Source: Symmachiella dynata (lineage in GTDB: Bacteria; Planctomycetota; Planctomycetia; Planctomycetales; Planctomycetaceae). Taken from it: a stretch of 64,000 bases of DNA. The notes under the pieces were generated by a model. That model did not search any database. It had not been told where the DNA came from and saw nothing but the letters and a program-made list of their open reading frames with translations. The DNA is taken from the NCBI RefSeq assembly GCF_007747995.1, contig NZ_CP036276.1, forward strand, positions 5,694,001 through 5,758,000, given 5' to 3'. The translations under genes and the position numbers were made by a program. Of the stretch, positions 18,712 to 28,232 are shown in pieces. Each line of letters starts with the position of its first letter. The stretch's first letter is position 1.

Positions 18712-19138
18712 AGTCGCCTACAGAGTCAAAACCCAAAAATCATCGAAAAAACCGTCCTGCTAATGGACGAACCGGTCGACATCGTATCGCAGGAGCACAA
18801 TCAGGGATAGCTTTTTCGCCTCCCCATGGTGCAGCGAATTCATTGGCTAGGAACGCGAACGCCCCAAAGATCGGCAAAATAGGAGACAATGACGCTTTCC
18901 CAACAGCCAGAGTTTCTGGCAGGAACGTTGGTCGAACTGACCAGATTACGGTCGCATCGGGCATGAATAGTGCTTAAACTGTACAAAGCACACATGACGC
19001 TCTGCCTCGAATCGTGTCCAGGCAGAGTCGTGTATCGGAGGTGTTCAAATCCACTCTGGAACGTTTTTCGGATGCGGCAAAACCGTAGCGTGAGACGCTG
19101 ACTGTGTTGCGCTCCTAAAACTTTGGAGACAAAATTTT
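18712..19138. other. 427-base intergenic region with hairpin, no gene
   Basis: Lies between divergently transcribed VTT and DUF1559 genes, so both promoters should be here. A perfect 8-base-pair inverted repeat (CTCTGCCT and AGGCAGAG around a 12-base loop) lies at about 18999-19026. A GGAG about 17 bases before the DUF1559 start is the only ribosome-binding-site candidate. A minus-strand frame of 74 codons here looks like chance. Confidence 0.4.
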
Positions 19139-20218
19139 ATGATGATGAATCGACAACGCGTTCGCAAATTTTGCCTTCGGCGGCGGACGATCCGCGAAGG
19201 TTTTACCCTGGTGGAACTGTTGGTGGTGATCGCCATCATCGCCCTGCTGATTGCCCTGTTGATGCCAGCCGTACAAAAGGTGCGTGAATCGGCTCGCCGC
19301 ACGCAGTGCCTGAATCATCTGCACCAAATTGGCCTCGCCTCCCACAATTACCTTTCGACGTATAACGTGTTTCCTCCGGGTTGGATTCAAGGCGACTACT
19401 TCGAGGAATATCAGAATCCTGCCACGCCGGCCAGTTATGGTATCGTCGCTGGATTCACGGGCGCCCACCCCACCGGCGAGGTCGACCTGGACCTCCCCAC
19501 AGGCTCCAACAAATGGAGCGTTTCCTACATGTGGGGTTGGCATGCGTTTCTGCTGTCGGAGATGGATCAAGGCACGGTGAACATCAAGTTTAACGAGCCG
19601 AAATCAACGAACTACAACCTGCAGGGCATTCAAATGGTGATTCCCACCTATGTCTGTCCCAGCGCAACACTCCCCGACAAGCGCGCCGGCGATTTGGGCT
19701 ACGCGACCTATCGTGGTTGCATGGGCAACACGGCCGACAACGGCATGATGAACATGAACAGTACCTACAGCGATCGTGATTGCACGGACGGAACCACGAT
19801 GACGGTTCTCTTCGGAGAAAGCCGGTTCGGATTCTGGGGCGATGCCCTCTCCTGCTGTGCCCGCGTCCCCCGCGAAGACGACACGTATAACGAAAACGAT
19901 CCCTTGCGAAATGGAAGAGATCAAAAGCTTTGGGACTGGTACAGCGCCCCCTTCCAAGCGGGTTGGGAGATGGATGATGTTCCCGATGTCGATGACGACG
20001 GCGATGACTCAGACGATGTCGACGACGAAGAGAATCATCCGATTCCCGATCGAAATGCGGTCTTCACCTATTTCGGCTTCGGTAGCTTTCACGGCGATGC
20101 GGTGAACTTCTTCTTCGTCGACGGCTCCGCTCGTCCGCTCAACAAGACAATGGACAAAAGCATTCTCAATGCGTTGGCCACTCGCAACGGTCAAGAACGA
20201 GTCGCCGAAGAATTTTGA
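19139..20218 (+). CDS. DUF1559 prepilin-type N-terminal protein
   Basis: A 359-residue type-II-secretion/pilin-like protein of the family hugely expanded in planctomycetes. The prepilin cleavage site is [21 protein letters not shown] (about residues 20-40), preceded by a basic leader, with E at position 5 of the mature protein. The following [20 protein letters not shown] and [13 protein letters not shown] are the DUF1559 signature. The closing stretch [13 protein letters not shown] is the typical C-terminal motif. Unusual is a run rich in Asp/Glu at about residues 278-301 ([20 protein letters not shown]) that may bind calcium. The family is thought to form extracellular structures. A strong terminator follows at 20248. 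Confidence 0.93.
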   Translation: MMMNRQRVRKFCLRRRTIREGFTLVELLVVIAIIALLIALLMPAVQKVRESARRTQCLNHLHQIGLASHNYLSTYNVFPPGWIQGDYFEEYQNPATPASYGIVAGFTGAHPTGEVDLDLPTGSNKWSVSYMWGWHAFLLSEMDQGTVNIKFNEPKSTNYNLQGIQMVIPTYVCPSATLPDKRAGDLGYATYRGCMGNTADNGMMNMNSTYSDRDCTDGTTMTVLFGESRFGFWGDALSCCARVPREDDTYNENDPLRNGRDQKLWDWYSAPFQAGWEMDDVPDVDDDGDDSDDVDDEENHPIPDRNAVFTYFGFGSFHGDAVNFFFVDGSARPLNKTMDKSILNALATRNGQERVAEEF

Positions 20219-20247
20219 TCCACGTTCGCTTTAAGCAACCATGAACC

Positions 20248-20281
20248 ATCGGCCGCCGAATCCATTTCGGCGGCCGATTTT
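20248..20281 (+). terminator. Strong intrinsic terminator after the DUF1559 gene
   Basis: A perfect 13-base-pair stem (ATCGGCCGCCGAA at 20248-20260, TTCGGCGGCCGAT at 20266-20278), with a 5-base loop and T residues to 20281. It lies 30 bases after the stop codon and just short of the convergent gpmA. Confidence 0.88.
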
Positions 20282-20291
20282 CATTGGCGGG

Positions 20292-21041
20292 TTATTTTTT
20301 GGCTTGACCTTGTTTGGCGACGGCATCCATCGCCGCTTGGATCGCTGCTTGATCCCCCAGGTACTCATGCCGGATTGGTTTGAGGTTTTCATCCAACTCA
20401 TAAACCAACGGCACGCCGGTGGGGATATTCAGACCGACGATATCTTCTTCGCTCACGTCGTCCAAATATTTAACCAGCGCACGCAGGCTGTTGCCGTGGG
20501 CGACGATGATTAACTTTTTGCCCGCTTTAATCGCCGGAGCAATCGTCTCGTGCCAATACGGCATGACCCGTTCCACGGTGTCTTTGAGACATTCCGTCAG
20601 CGGCAGTTGCTCGGCTGACAGGTTCGCATATCGTTGGTCATTGCCGGGACAGCGTTCATCACCGGGATCCAATGGCGGCGGCGGTGTGTCGTAGCTTCGC
20701 CGCCAAACCAGAACTTGCTCGTCGCCGAACTTTTTGGCGGTCTCAGCTTTGTTGAGTCCCTGCAGATCACCGTAATGCCGCTCATTGAGCCGCCAGTCCC
20801 GCTCGACCGGAATCCACATCAGATCCATCTCATCCAACGCCAACCACAACGTGCGGATCGCCCGTTTGAGCACCGACGTATACGCCTGGTCGAAGGTGAA
20901 GCCTTGCTCTTTGAGAATTTTGCCGGCCCCGCTGGCTTGGCCGATCCCAGCTTCGGTCAGATCCACATCGGTCCAACCGGTAAATCGGTTTTCCAAGTTC
21001 CACTGACTCTCACCGTGCCGCAATAAAACGACTTTATACAT
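20292..21041 (-). CDS. gpmA: 2,3-bisphosphoglycerate-dependent phosphoglycerate mutase
   Basis: Glycolytic/gluconeogenic mutase interconverting 3- and 2-phosphoglycerate. The 249-residue protein matches the family length. The histidine phosphatase motif is [12 protein letters not shown], with catalytic H9. Other marks are [47 protein letters not shown] (catalytic Glu) and the second histidine in [17 protein letters not shown]. It ends with the usual [18 protein letters not shown] and an alanine/lysine tail. It is a lone gene, with a dispersed repeat upstream at 21140. Confidence 0.97.
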   Translation of the reverse strand: MYKVVLLRHGESQWNLENRFTGWTDVDLTEAGIGQASGAGKILKEQGFTFDQAYTSVLKRAIRTLWLALDEMDLMWIPVERDWRLNERHYGDLQGLNKAETAKKFGDEQVLVWRRSYDTPPPPLDPGDERCPGNDQRYANLSAEQLPLTECLKDTVERVMPYWHETIAPAIKAGKKLIIVAHGNSLRALVKYLDDVSEEDIVGLNIPTGVPLVYELDENLKPIRHEYLGDQAAIQAAMDAVAKQGQAKK

Positions 21042-21139
21042 CGAACTGTGTCTTTCCTAGAATGACGTGTGCTACGAACGTTTTAACAATCTGGTTTCTG
21101 TTTCCGTTTTTGGCGGATGCCAATGATTGGATTTTTAAC

Positions 21140-21390
21140 GGTGCTTCGCGATGCACCCTATAAAAAGCCTCGCGCAGAGTCGCGAAGACGCAAAGAGTTG
21201 TTTTGTGAAAGGAAGCTGTTGTGGAACATTGATTGGTCGCGCGGCTTGGCTGGAGTCTGGCGTTCCAGGTTTGTTGTGAATGCGGACTTTCCTTCTTTTT
21301 CTCTCTTTGCGGCTCAGCGTCTTTGCGCGAGTCCTTTTTTGAGGCTTATCTCCCCTCTTGCATAGTAAGGTGCGTCACAACGCACGCTAC
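21140..21390. repeat. Dispersed repeat element, copy A (about 250 bases)
   Basis: Together with 53133-53389 this forms a repeat family. Shared stretches include CGCGCAGAG, GACGCAAAGAGTT, CGGCTTGGCTGGAGTCTGGC and the closing GCGAGTC plus a T run. A degenerate GGTGC...GCACC palindrome flanks each end (21140-21158 and 21369-21386). Inside, CGCAAAGAG near the left and CTCTTTGCG near the right are inverted, so the whole can fold back on itself. There is no coding capacity. It is either a non-autonomous mobile element (MITE-like) or a structured RNA locus. It fills the 360-base gap between gpmA and the next gene. Confidence 0.8.
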
Positions 21391-21401
21391 CGGGCTTGGG
21401 T

Positions 21402-22730
21402 TCACTCTTGTGTACTGAGATCGGGCGCGTCCTGCAAGTCGCCGGTTCCGGGATAGGTGACTTCGAACCGGCAGTTTTTGAGGAATTCTTGGTCGGGGTG
21501 CTCTACAGTTTCGATTCGAATCACAAAACCCCGTTCGTAGGTCTCGAAGACCAGCGGTTGACTGAATAATAAGTCGGGGGCGACGATCGGGCACTCTGCA
21601 TCGCAAACTTCTGACAACTCGTCTGGAAACCGGCCATTTTGGCGGTAAAAGCGATCCACTCGCAGCGCCCAACGGGCCAGCATTAACCGTTGCCGCATGG
21701 CGAGTATCGGCCCCCGCAATTGTGGAGTAGCTGCGAGATAAGGCTTAACGAACGAAAAGGAACTTTGTGCGACCCGCTGTTGCCAGTCGCTGATTTCTGG
21801 ATTGTCCAACCCTGGTTGGTCGCTGATCGCCGCCAATTCGGAAAGCATTTGTATCCAGTACACGGCGTTTTCGATCACCTGTGGCTCAGAGAGCACTCGT
21901 TTGCACCAAGCGATCCATGCAGGTGCCCCCGGCATGCTGATCGCTTCTCGAATCCGGGGCAGCGCGGCTCCGTCAATTAAATGGGTGCGAATGGCAATCA
22001 ACATCGGTTGGCAACGACAATCGCTTGCTGCGCGCGAGAGTTCGCCATCCAGTGCTATAAAATCCGCCGGTGTGATTTTTTCCCCGGAGAGCAGTTCCGC
22101 TAGAGAATTGAGGCTCGTGTTTTGCATGGCGATCGCTGTGAATCGAGACTCGGTCAGCGATTCTTCTCCGACAAGCCTGGCTAACTGAAACCCTTGGATC
22201 GTCGACGAGAATGCCGTTTGGGCTTCCCCGGTCCCCAAGGACCAGAGGACTTGTGCATGCAGCAAGCCGCTCAAGGCACGGCATTTCAACATCTCGGACC
22301 GACGCGGATTGCTTGCGGACGCATCGACTAAAAGTCGGCAATGCGGACGAGCCACCGCTTGCGCAATCAGCTCTCGACTTTTTTGATTCGCCTGCAATTC
22401 ATCACGCAGCGGCCTGTGCGCACCGGCGCGGGTTGGTGTTTCGGCGGTCATCAATTGTAAGTACGCTTGTTCCGGTTCCTGCAGCGCGGCGATTGCTTCC
22501 AGCAACAATGGACCGGCATCGTCCTGCGGATTGTCGAGCTTGACCGCTAGGTCCGCGCTATGCACCGGCTCACCGCTACCTTCAATACGGTGAATTTCCG
22601 CCTCCCAAGCAGCGTGGGACTGATACAGTTGGTAGCCATAGACCGCTGCGGCAACCACGAGCAACGTCGGAACCGTCCAAAGCGCCACTCGCTTCAGCAG
22701 TGACGGCCGTTTCGCCGATTTGTCCTCCAT
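21402..22730 (-). CDS. Membrane-anchored hypothetical protein
   Basis: A 442-residue protein that I do not recognise. It has a basic N-terminus, one membrane helix (about residues 15-32, VALWTVPTLLVVAAAVYGY) and a long, mostly helical outer domain with cysteines near residues 130, 146 and 235. Towards the C-terminus the phrase RWALRVDRFYRQNGRFPDEL resembles a segment often found after helical domains in planctomycete proteins, and a beta-rich end follows (FETYERGFVIRIETVEH). It may be an envelope protein. A 60-base gap separates it from the DapA-family gene upstream, so the two may share a transcript. Confidence 0.78.
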   Translation of the reverse strand: MEDKSAKRPSLLKRVALWTVPTLLVVAAAVYGYQLYQSHAAWEAEIHRIEGSGEPVHSADLAVKLDNPQDDAGPLLLEAIAALQEPEQAYLQLMTAETPTRAGAHRPLRDELQANQKSRELIAQAVARPHCRLLVDASASNPRRSEMLKCRALSGLLHAQVLWSLGTGEAQTAFSSTIQGFQLARLVGEESLTESRFTAIAMQNTSLNSLAELLSGEKITPADFIALDGELSRAASDCRCQPMLIAIRTHLIDGAALPRIREAISMPGAPAWIAWCKRVLSEPQVIENAVYWIQMLSELAAISDQPGLDNPEISDWQQRVAQSSFSFVKPYLAATPQLRGPILAMRQRLMLARWALRVDRFYRQNGRFPDELSEVCDAECPIVAPDLLFSQPLVFETYERGFVIRIETVEHPDQEFLKNCRFEVTYPGTGDLQDAPDLSTQE

Positions 22731-22790
22731 GAAAATCGCCTTTCCGCGAACGTTCGTTTTTTCAACCTCAACCAGCAGACGACACCGCCG

Positions 22791-23732
22791 TTAGGGAATG
22801 TTCGGCCAACGTTTTCGCCAACCGATGCGGTCCAGGATCCAATCCAACTCCGCTTGTTCCACGGCGCTCATCGCCGCCGCTGCTGGGGGAGCCAATACGT
22901 CGGGGCAATCGATCACCCCCCGCTCATGCAGCATCGTTTTGAGTAGTTCCTCAGAATAGTCCAGATAGAACTGCAAGTAAGGCAAAATCTGTTCTACGTA
23001 GATCTTGGCCGCTTGCTCTGTCTCGCCCTCCAGATGCGCGTGAACGGCGGCGGCGTGCAGGTCGAGGGCTTCGGTCCCCGTCATGAATGCCTTCACGCCC
23101 AATCGCAACAGATGCAGCAAATGCTTACCGCCCGCTCCACCGATCACCGAGATAGTCCCGCCGGAAAGTTCCAACAACTGCGCGGTCTTGGTCACAAAGT
23201 TCTTGCCTTCGGCTTTGACGTGCTGCACGCCGGCAATCTCTCGATCCATCCGCCACAATAACTGGGCTGTCAGAATCGATGAACTGGCGGGGGTGTCTTG
23301 GATGATGATCGGCAGCGTGGTTGCCTCCGACAGCGACGCATAGTAGTCGAAGGCACCGTCTGCATCGGGCAGATCGACATACGGCAGTGCCGCCATAATC
23401 ATATCCGCGCCGAGCTGTTCGGCTTGGCGGGCATAGTTCAGCGAGGTGCCGACCCCCGGAGCAGTGACGCCAAGAAACACCGGCACGCGGCCGGCCACTT
23501 CGTCGACAATCATCTCGGTCAAACTTTGCCGGGCATGATCGGGGATTTTGTGAAATTCCGAAGCGATCCCAAAATGGCCAATCGCGACAGCGCCGCACTT
23601 CAGGCAATATTGCACCAACCGCCGCTGGCTCGCTTCGTCAATAGCCCCCTCGCGCGTGATGGCTGTGGGCAGAATCGGCATCATGCCCCGCAGTCCAACT
23701 GGCGACGTATTGGGATCCTCCGCGCTGTTCAT
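22791..23732 (-). CDS. Dihydrodipicolinate synthase superfamily aldolase/lyase
   Basis: A 313-residue TIM-barrel class I aldolase of the DapA/NanA superfamily. It begins GLRGMMPILPTAITREGAID, and the Schiff-base lysine is probably that in GVQHVKAEGKNF (about residue 173). The conserved barrel stretches VFLGVTAPGVGTSLNYARQAEQLGADMI and SVIGGAGGKHLLHLL are present. The usual Tyr of the catalytic triad is hard to place: PIIIQDTPASSS stands where many members have YN. It therefore may not be the lysine-biosynthesis enzyme; keto-acid or sugar-acid breakdown is equally possible. The start lies 27 bases from a repeated palindromic element (23759). Confidence 0.85.
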   Translation of the reverse strand: MNSAEDPNTSPVGLRGMMPILPTAITREGAIDEASQRRLVQYCLKCGAVAIGHFGIASEFHKIPDHARQSLTEMIVDEVAGRVPVFLGVTAPGVGTSLNYARQAEQLGADMIMAALPYVDLPDADGAFDYYASLSEATTLPIIIQDTPASSSILTAQLLWRMDREIAGVQHVKAEGKNFVTKTAQLLELSGGTISVIGGAGGKHLLHLLRLGVKAFMTGTEALDLHAAAVHAHLEGETEQAAKIYVEQILPYLQFYLDYSEELLKTMLHERGVIDCPDVLAPPAAAAMSAVEQAELDWILDRIGWRKRWPNIP

Positions 23733-23758
23733 AATGACGGCACTTTCACTGCTATTGA

Positions 23759-23839
23759 TTTCAAAACCTTCTGAAGCGTCTCGCTGAGACTGATCTGCAA
23801 GTTTTCAGAACAAGCTCAACCGGGTTTTGAAAGTGGTTC
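23759..23839. repeat. Palindromic dispersed repeat, TTTCAAAACC family, copy 1
   Basis: The left arm TTTCAAAACC (23759-23768) and right arm GGTTTTGAAA (23823-23832) are perfect inverted repeats exactly 74 bases from end to end, as in the copy at 43048-43121. Both copies also share TCTGA-x-GCGTC next to the left arm, CAACCGGG before the right arm and TGGTTC after it, whereas the middle differs. The element lies in the 276-base gap upstream of the DapA-like gene; nothing else in the gap is recognisable. Confidence 0.8.
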
Positions 23840-24008
23840 TGGATGATAGTTTTTGGTGGGCGACTCAAGTTCGCATCCGCGCCGCCCCTAATTCGGGACC
23901 GGCGGGGAGATCATACCAAAACAATCGGCAGTGAAAACCGCAACCGTGTGAGGCTGCCGGTGCAACGACTTTGATGCGGGGTGTCAGACAACCGCACCGC
24001 TTTTGCCG

Positions 24009-25799
24009 CTAGGGACGCGGTGATTCATAGGGAAGTTGAGGCGGTGGATTATTTCTGTCGATGACATCAACGGCAACACGAAATCGGGGCTTCCCCTCTA
24101 GCTTGAGTGCGTAGAACCGGGCGGAATATGTGTTGTCCAAAGGTTTTGGAAAGCCAACCCAACGGTCCTCAGACAGCATCCCGCCGCTGCTCGATTGCCA
24201 GAAGCCTTCATCCCGCGCTGCGACGCGGTATGTCAACTGAAACACGTTTTTTCCATTCGGGACAGCCCGCAAGCTATATAACCTGGTTTTACCGTTCGGA
24301 TCACGATAGAAGAATGCCATGAACTCACCTAGACCGAATTCCAAGTCCATGAATTTGCTTCCCGCTTTAAGTTCGCGAATCCCTAGTTCCCGCAACAATT
24401 CGACATCGATTGTCTTGGGCGGAAAGTCCTCAATTTTCATCGTCTCGGCGAGTTGTTTCAGACGGTTTTTGTATTTATCAGGGTCTGACGTCGTTTCGCT
24501 GAGTGCGTCTGCGGCTAGCATCGCTTGCAGCGCCTCCTCATCCCGTTTTTGCCGGTGCAGCAACTTGGCGGTAGCGGTCAATGCCTCAAGCGATGTTGTG
24601 GATCGGGCTTGAAGATACTCCAACAATCGCTGTTCTAATTCTCGATCCCCGAACCAATGGCGGCTGAATACGACAACCGTTTCGACTGCAGCCTCCTCGT
24701 CCAGCAACGCCGCGCAGGCGGCTAGGATTTCTTGGTGCTGCATACGGTCCCAATACGTTACGTAGTATGTGAACGGTCCTTGTTTGGCTTCACCAACGAA
24801 TTCGCCTTGGAGGTTGTATGCAGTGCGGGAGGCACGGTCGGGAAATATCTCTAGAACCGAGCGGTTGCGTTTGATACGTAGGGATTGTTCCCAAGGTTGA
24901 AAGGTCGGCGCTATCCAATTGTCTTCTGCCGATTCGTTAGAAATTGTACGCAAGACTTCCTGGGGAGGTACGTCGGATTGAAATTTCCAGACGCTTTGAT
25001 TCCGATTCATCAATCCGTGTCCCGTAAACAGCAATTCCGCGTTCCACTTGCCCAAAAACGGCAGTGGCTCCGCGGACTGGAAGGCGGGATAAAACTTATC
25101 TGGAATCGATGGTAAAGGTCCATGTTTTTTCCGCAACTCGTCGAACTGTTTGACAAGCGAATCAGCGATCTGTTTGGCGATGTTCTCGGCCGCAAGATGA
25201 TACTTTGCCGCAGATGACCCGATTCCCGTCGTCGTCGAGTCATGTTTCAACGTGCCGTGCCAATCAAACTCTACTTTCGGCGGCGTGAGATCCTCTCCGT
25301 AGGTGCAAGTGCTACGGGTCATGCTATCGGATGCGTTGATATGGATTTCAGCCTGCAGGAAATGTTCGATCAACAGCCCCGACTCTTCAAGGTTTTCCAG
25401 GTCGAGTGTCACAAAAATATCCGGAGCCCGTTCCTCCTGCGGAAGAGATTCCCCCAACGGATAGTAGTCAATCCGCTCCAGCGACGGTTGTTGTTTCAAC
25501 TGCTCCAGCACCAGTCCGCCGACCCGTTTCATGAACGTGTGGTCGCTGTGATTGATGATCGTAATGTGGCGATCGGCGAAATAACTGGGATTGATAAAAC
25601 CTGTATTCGCAGACGTCGACATATTGTTGTGAGCATTCAGTTTGCCATATTGAACTTCAAACGTCACACCGTCCGCCTGTTCCGTCCCGTCGGGCGAAAA
25701 GCCGAACCACAGGAAAGCCAGGATTGTCAGGGGCAGCCAAACGCCGAAGAACAACCACCAGTGCCGATGTTTGCGGATTTTTTCGCGGGAAATGAACAT
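24009..25799 (-). CDS. Large membrane-anchored hypothetical protein
   Basis: A 596-residue protein of unknown function when started at the ATG at 25799; the frame is open to 25868. It opens MFISREKIRKHRHWW followed by a single membrane helix (LFFGVWLPLTILAFLWFGF), so most of it lies outside the cytoplasm. The outer region mixes beta-rich parts with a helical middle (about residues 400-480, LLEYLQARSTTSLEALTATAKLLHRQ) that reads like TPR-type helices. Cysteines are scarce. No catalytic motif is visible. It is a single gene, divergent from the nucleosidase-like gene. Confidence 0.78.
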   Translation of the reverse strand: MFISREKIRKHRHWWLFFGVWLPLTILAFLWFGFSPDGTEQADGVTFEVQYGKLNAHNNMSTSANTGFINPSYFADRHITIINHSDHTFMKRVGGLVLEQLKQQPSLERIDYYPLGESLPQEERAPDIFVTLDLENLEESGLLIEHFLQAEIHINASDSMTRSTCTYGEDLTPPKVEFDWHGTLKHDSTTTGIGSSAAKYHLAAENIAKQIADSLVKQFDELRKKHGPLPSIPDKFYPAFQSAEPLPFLGKWNAELLFTGHGLMNRNQSVWKFQSDVPPQEVLRTISNESAEDNWIAPTFQPWEQSLRIKRNRSVLEIFPDRASRTAYNLQGEFVGEAKQGPFTYYVTYWDRMQHQEILAACAALLDEEAAVETVVVFSRHWFGDRELEQRLLEYLQARSTTSLEALTATAKLLHRQKRDEEALQAMLAADALSETTSDPDKYKNRLKQLAETMKIEDFPPKTIDVELLRELGIRELKAGSKFMDLEFGLGEFMAFFYRDPNGKTRLYSLRAVPNGKNVFQLTYRVAARDEGFWQSSSGGMLSEDRWVGFPKPLDNTYSARFYALKLEGKPRFRVAVDVIDRNNPPPQLPYESPRP

Positions 25800-26048
25800 C
25801 GTTTCGTCCGTTATTGCAGTGAGTGGATACGCCGGCGAGCTAGTGCGCAACGCCCCGTAACCGGTCATTCGTCCGAGGCACGTTTATCTTAACCAACTTT
25901 TTGAATATCTTTTTGAGAAAGTGCACAATTCGGTCGCCGGATGGATCATCCCGTAGACATGCGATACATTGCAGGTGGAGATTTCGCGGCGGCCCCTTGC
26001 CGTTCGTGCCGGAATCGTCCTCTTCGTGAAATCGTGACTGGACCAAGA

Positions 26049-26816
26049 ATGACAACCCCTCCCCCCCCTGAAAATAACGCCGCACATGCCGACATTGGTA
26101 TCGTCTGCGCGCTGCCGATGGAAATCGCACCGTTTTTAGAACGTTGCGAAAAACTCCGCAAATACAAGAGCGATCACTTTGTATTTCGCGGCGGCCGCTA
26201 TGGAGAGATTAAAGTCGCCATCGTCGAAACCGGCACCGGCTTCGCTCCCGCCCGGCGGGCGACACAGGCCTTGATCGATGCGCACTCCCCTTCCTGGATC
26301 CTCTCCGCCGGCTTCTCGGGCGCGCTGCAACCGGAAATGAAAATCGGCCACATTGTGATGGCCAATGATGTTTGCGATGTGCATGGACAGGAATTACGAG
26401 TCGACATCAACATGCCGGCCAACCCTGAGGGCGGACTCTATGTGGGCCGGATCCTGAATACCGACGAGATCGTCCGCACCGTGGATGAGAAACGGCAATT
26501 GGCCGAACAACATCACGCGCTGGCCGTCGATATGGAAAGCTTGGCTGTCGCTCAAGTCTGTCGCGATACCCAGACGCGGTTTTTGGCTGTGCGGGTGATC
26601 AGCGACGATATGTCGGCCGACCTGCCGCCGGAAGTCTTGTCGATTCTGGGAGCGACCGGCACGTACCGCGTTGGTGCCGCCATGGGAGCCATGTGGAAAC
26701 GCCCAGCCGCCGTCAAGGATTTATGGAAGCTCCGCGAATCAGCCAATTTTGCCGCCGAGCGTCTCGCCATTTTCCTGGATGGAGTCGTCGCCCAATTGTA
26801 TGAATCGCGACATTAG
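26049..26816 (+). CDS. Nucleoside phosphorylase family protein (MTA/SAH nucleosidase-like)
   Basis: A 255-residue PNP/UDP-fold enzyme. The N-terminal DIGIVCALPMEIAPFLERC and the middle VETGTGFAPARRATQALID with ILSAGFSGALQPEMKIGHIV match 5'-methylthioadenosine/S-adenosylhomocysteine nucleosidases and hopanoid-associated phosphorylases. The purine-binding motif AVDMESLAVAQVC and the catalytic-site stretch VRVISDDMS (Asp) are present. Start is the ATG at 26049, directly before the conserved core; a frame extends further upstream, but that part looks non-coding. The exact base substrate is not resolved. It may be cotranscribed with the following sulfatase, 57 bases on. Confidence 0.85.
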   Translation: MTTPPPPENNAAHADIGIVCALPMEIAPFLERCEKLRKYKSDHFVFRGGRYGEIKVAIVETGTGFAPARRATQALIDAHSPSWILSAGFSGALQPEMKIGHIVMANDVCDVHGQELRVDINMPANPEGGLYVGRILNTDEIVRTVDEKRQLAEQHHALAVDMESLAVAQVCRDTQTRFLAVRVISDDMSADLPPEVLSILGATGTYRVGAAMGAMWKRPAAVKDLWKLRESANFAAERLAIFLDGVVAQLYESRH

Positions 26817-26873
26817 CACCGTAGCGATTTCAAAAAACGCGGTATGAACGTGACGCCTGATAGGTGAAACCAG

Positions 26874-28232
26874 ATGCATAGAACACGACTCGTCAAAACA
26901 GTGCTGATCATCATTCTGCTTGCGGGCTTGCCGAATCTAAGTTTCGGTAAAGAGGCACCGCAAAATCGACTACCCAATATTGTGCTGATCACCGCAGATA
27001 ATCTGGGCTACGGCGACGTGGGCTGTTACGGCAACTCAACGATCAAAACGCCCGCCATGGATCGATTGGCGACACAAGGGGTGCGCTGCACCTCGTTTTA
27101 TACGGCCTCTCCCACCTGCACCGTTTCGCGAGCGACCTTGCTCACCGGACGTTATCCACAACGCATCGGGCTGAATCATCAACTCAGTGCCAAACAAAAC
27201 CTGGGCATCGGTTTGCGGCAGTCTGAAAAACTGATTCCGCAATATCTCAAACCGTTGGGCTACGCCACCGCTTGTTTTGGCAAATGGAATATCGGCTTCG
27301 CGCCCGGTAGCCGTCCAACCGAACGGGGGTTCGATGAGTTTTTCGGCAACGCGTCGGGGAACTTCGACTATTACACGCACATTTATGCCGGCCGCAATGA
27401 CCTGTATCGCGGAACCGAACCGGTCAAGGTCGAAGGATACAGCACCGATCTGTTCGCCGATGCGGCTTGCGATTTTATCGGGCGTCATGCGGAGTCTCCA
27501 TTTTTCCTGTACCTCCCCTTCAACGCACCACACTTCCCCAGCGCGCGGAACAAAGGGCCGGGCGAGCCGAATATCTGGCAAGCTCCAGCAACCGCTTTGG
27601 CTGCGTATGGATATGCGGAGGACGAAACCGATCCGCAAAAGCGATATCACGCCGTCGTCACGGCGCTGGATACGGGGATTGATCGTGTCTTGAAGAAACT
27701 GGACGCACTACAACTCACCAACGACACGCTGGTGATTTTCTACTCCGACAACGGTGCGTTCATGTTGCCGGGCCGCGGATTGGAGGTCGCGTCGAATCGA
27801 CCGCTCCGCGATGGAGGAATCACGTTGTGGGAAGGGGGGATTCGCGTCCCCTGCATCGTCCGTTGGCCGGGGCGACTCAAACCCGGTTCGCTCAGCGACC
27901 AACCCTGGATCAGTCTCGACATCCTGCCCTTCATTCTTGCCGTCGCCGGCGGTGAACGCCCCGAGACGCCGGTGCTGGACGGAGTCGACCCGCTGCCGGA
28001 GTTACGAGATGAAACACGACCGTCGCCACGGCGTTTCTATTGGGGATTTCGCGGCATGCAAGCTGTGCGAGAGGGGCGGTACAAATGGATTCTCCCCAAA
28101 CGGGCCAAAGTTGCCCAACTGTTTGATCTGAGCAGCGATCTGTCGGAAACCGTTGACCTGGCCGCTACGCAGCCGAAAGTCGCCGACTCTTTGCGCCAGG
28201 CATTCGCCGAGTGGCGCTCGCAATTTCCTTGA
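26874..28232 (+). CDS. Secreted type I sulfatase (alkaline-phosphatase fold)
   Basis: A 452-residue exported sulfatase. A signal peptide covers about residues 1-25. The formylglycine-forming cysteine is C82 in PTCTVSRATLLTGR, where Val replaces the usual Pro of C-x-P-x-R. Metal-site region 1 reads ITADNLGYGDVGCYG, so the second Asp of the usual DD is Asn (D42-N43). The GKWHLG motif is GKWNIG. The second metal site FYSDNGAFMLPGRGLE is standard. I know GKWNIG and DNLGYGD from a subfamily of planctomycete sulfatases, so activity is likely kept. Substrate is unknown, probably a sulfated polysaccharide. Confidence 0.93.
   Translation: MHRTRLVKTVLIIILLAGLPNLSFGKEAPQNRLPNIVLITADNLGYGDVGCYGNSTIKTPAMDRLATQGVRCTSFYTASPTCTVSRATLLTGRYPQRIGLNHQLSAKQNLGIGLRQSEKLIPQYLKPLGYATACFGKWNIGFAPGSRPTERGFDEFFGNASGNFDYYTHIYAGRNDLYRGTEPVKVEGYSTDLFADAACDFIGRHAESPFFLYLPFNAPHFPSARNKGPGEPNIWQAPATALAAYGYAEDETDPQKRYHAVVTALDTGIDRVLKKLDALQLTNDTLVIFYSDNGAFMLPGRGLEVASNRPLRDGGITLWEGGIRVPCIVRWPGRLKPGSLSDQPWISLDILPFILAVAGGERPETPVLDGVDPLPELRDETRPSPRRFYWGFRGMQAVREGRYKWILPKRAKVAQLFDLSSDLSETVDLAATQPKVADSLRQAFAEWRSQFP

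Noticed and set aside
18740-18964. Minus-strand frame of 74 codons between the VTT and DUF1559 genes
   Set aside because: Composition is Pro/Ala/Arg-rich, no start signal, and it lies in a divergent promoter region.
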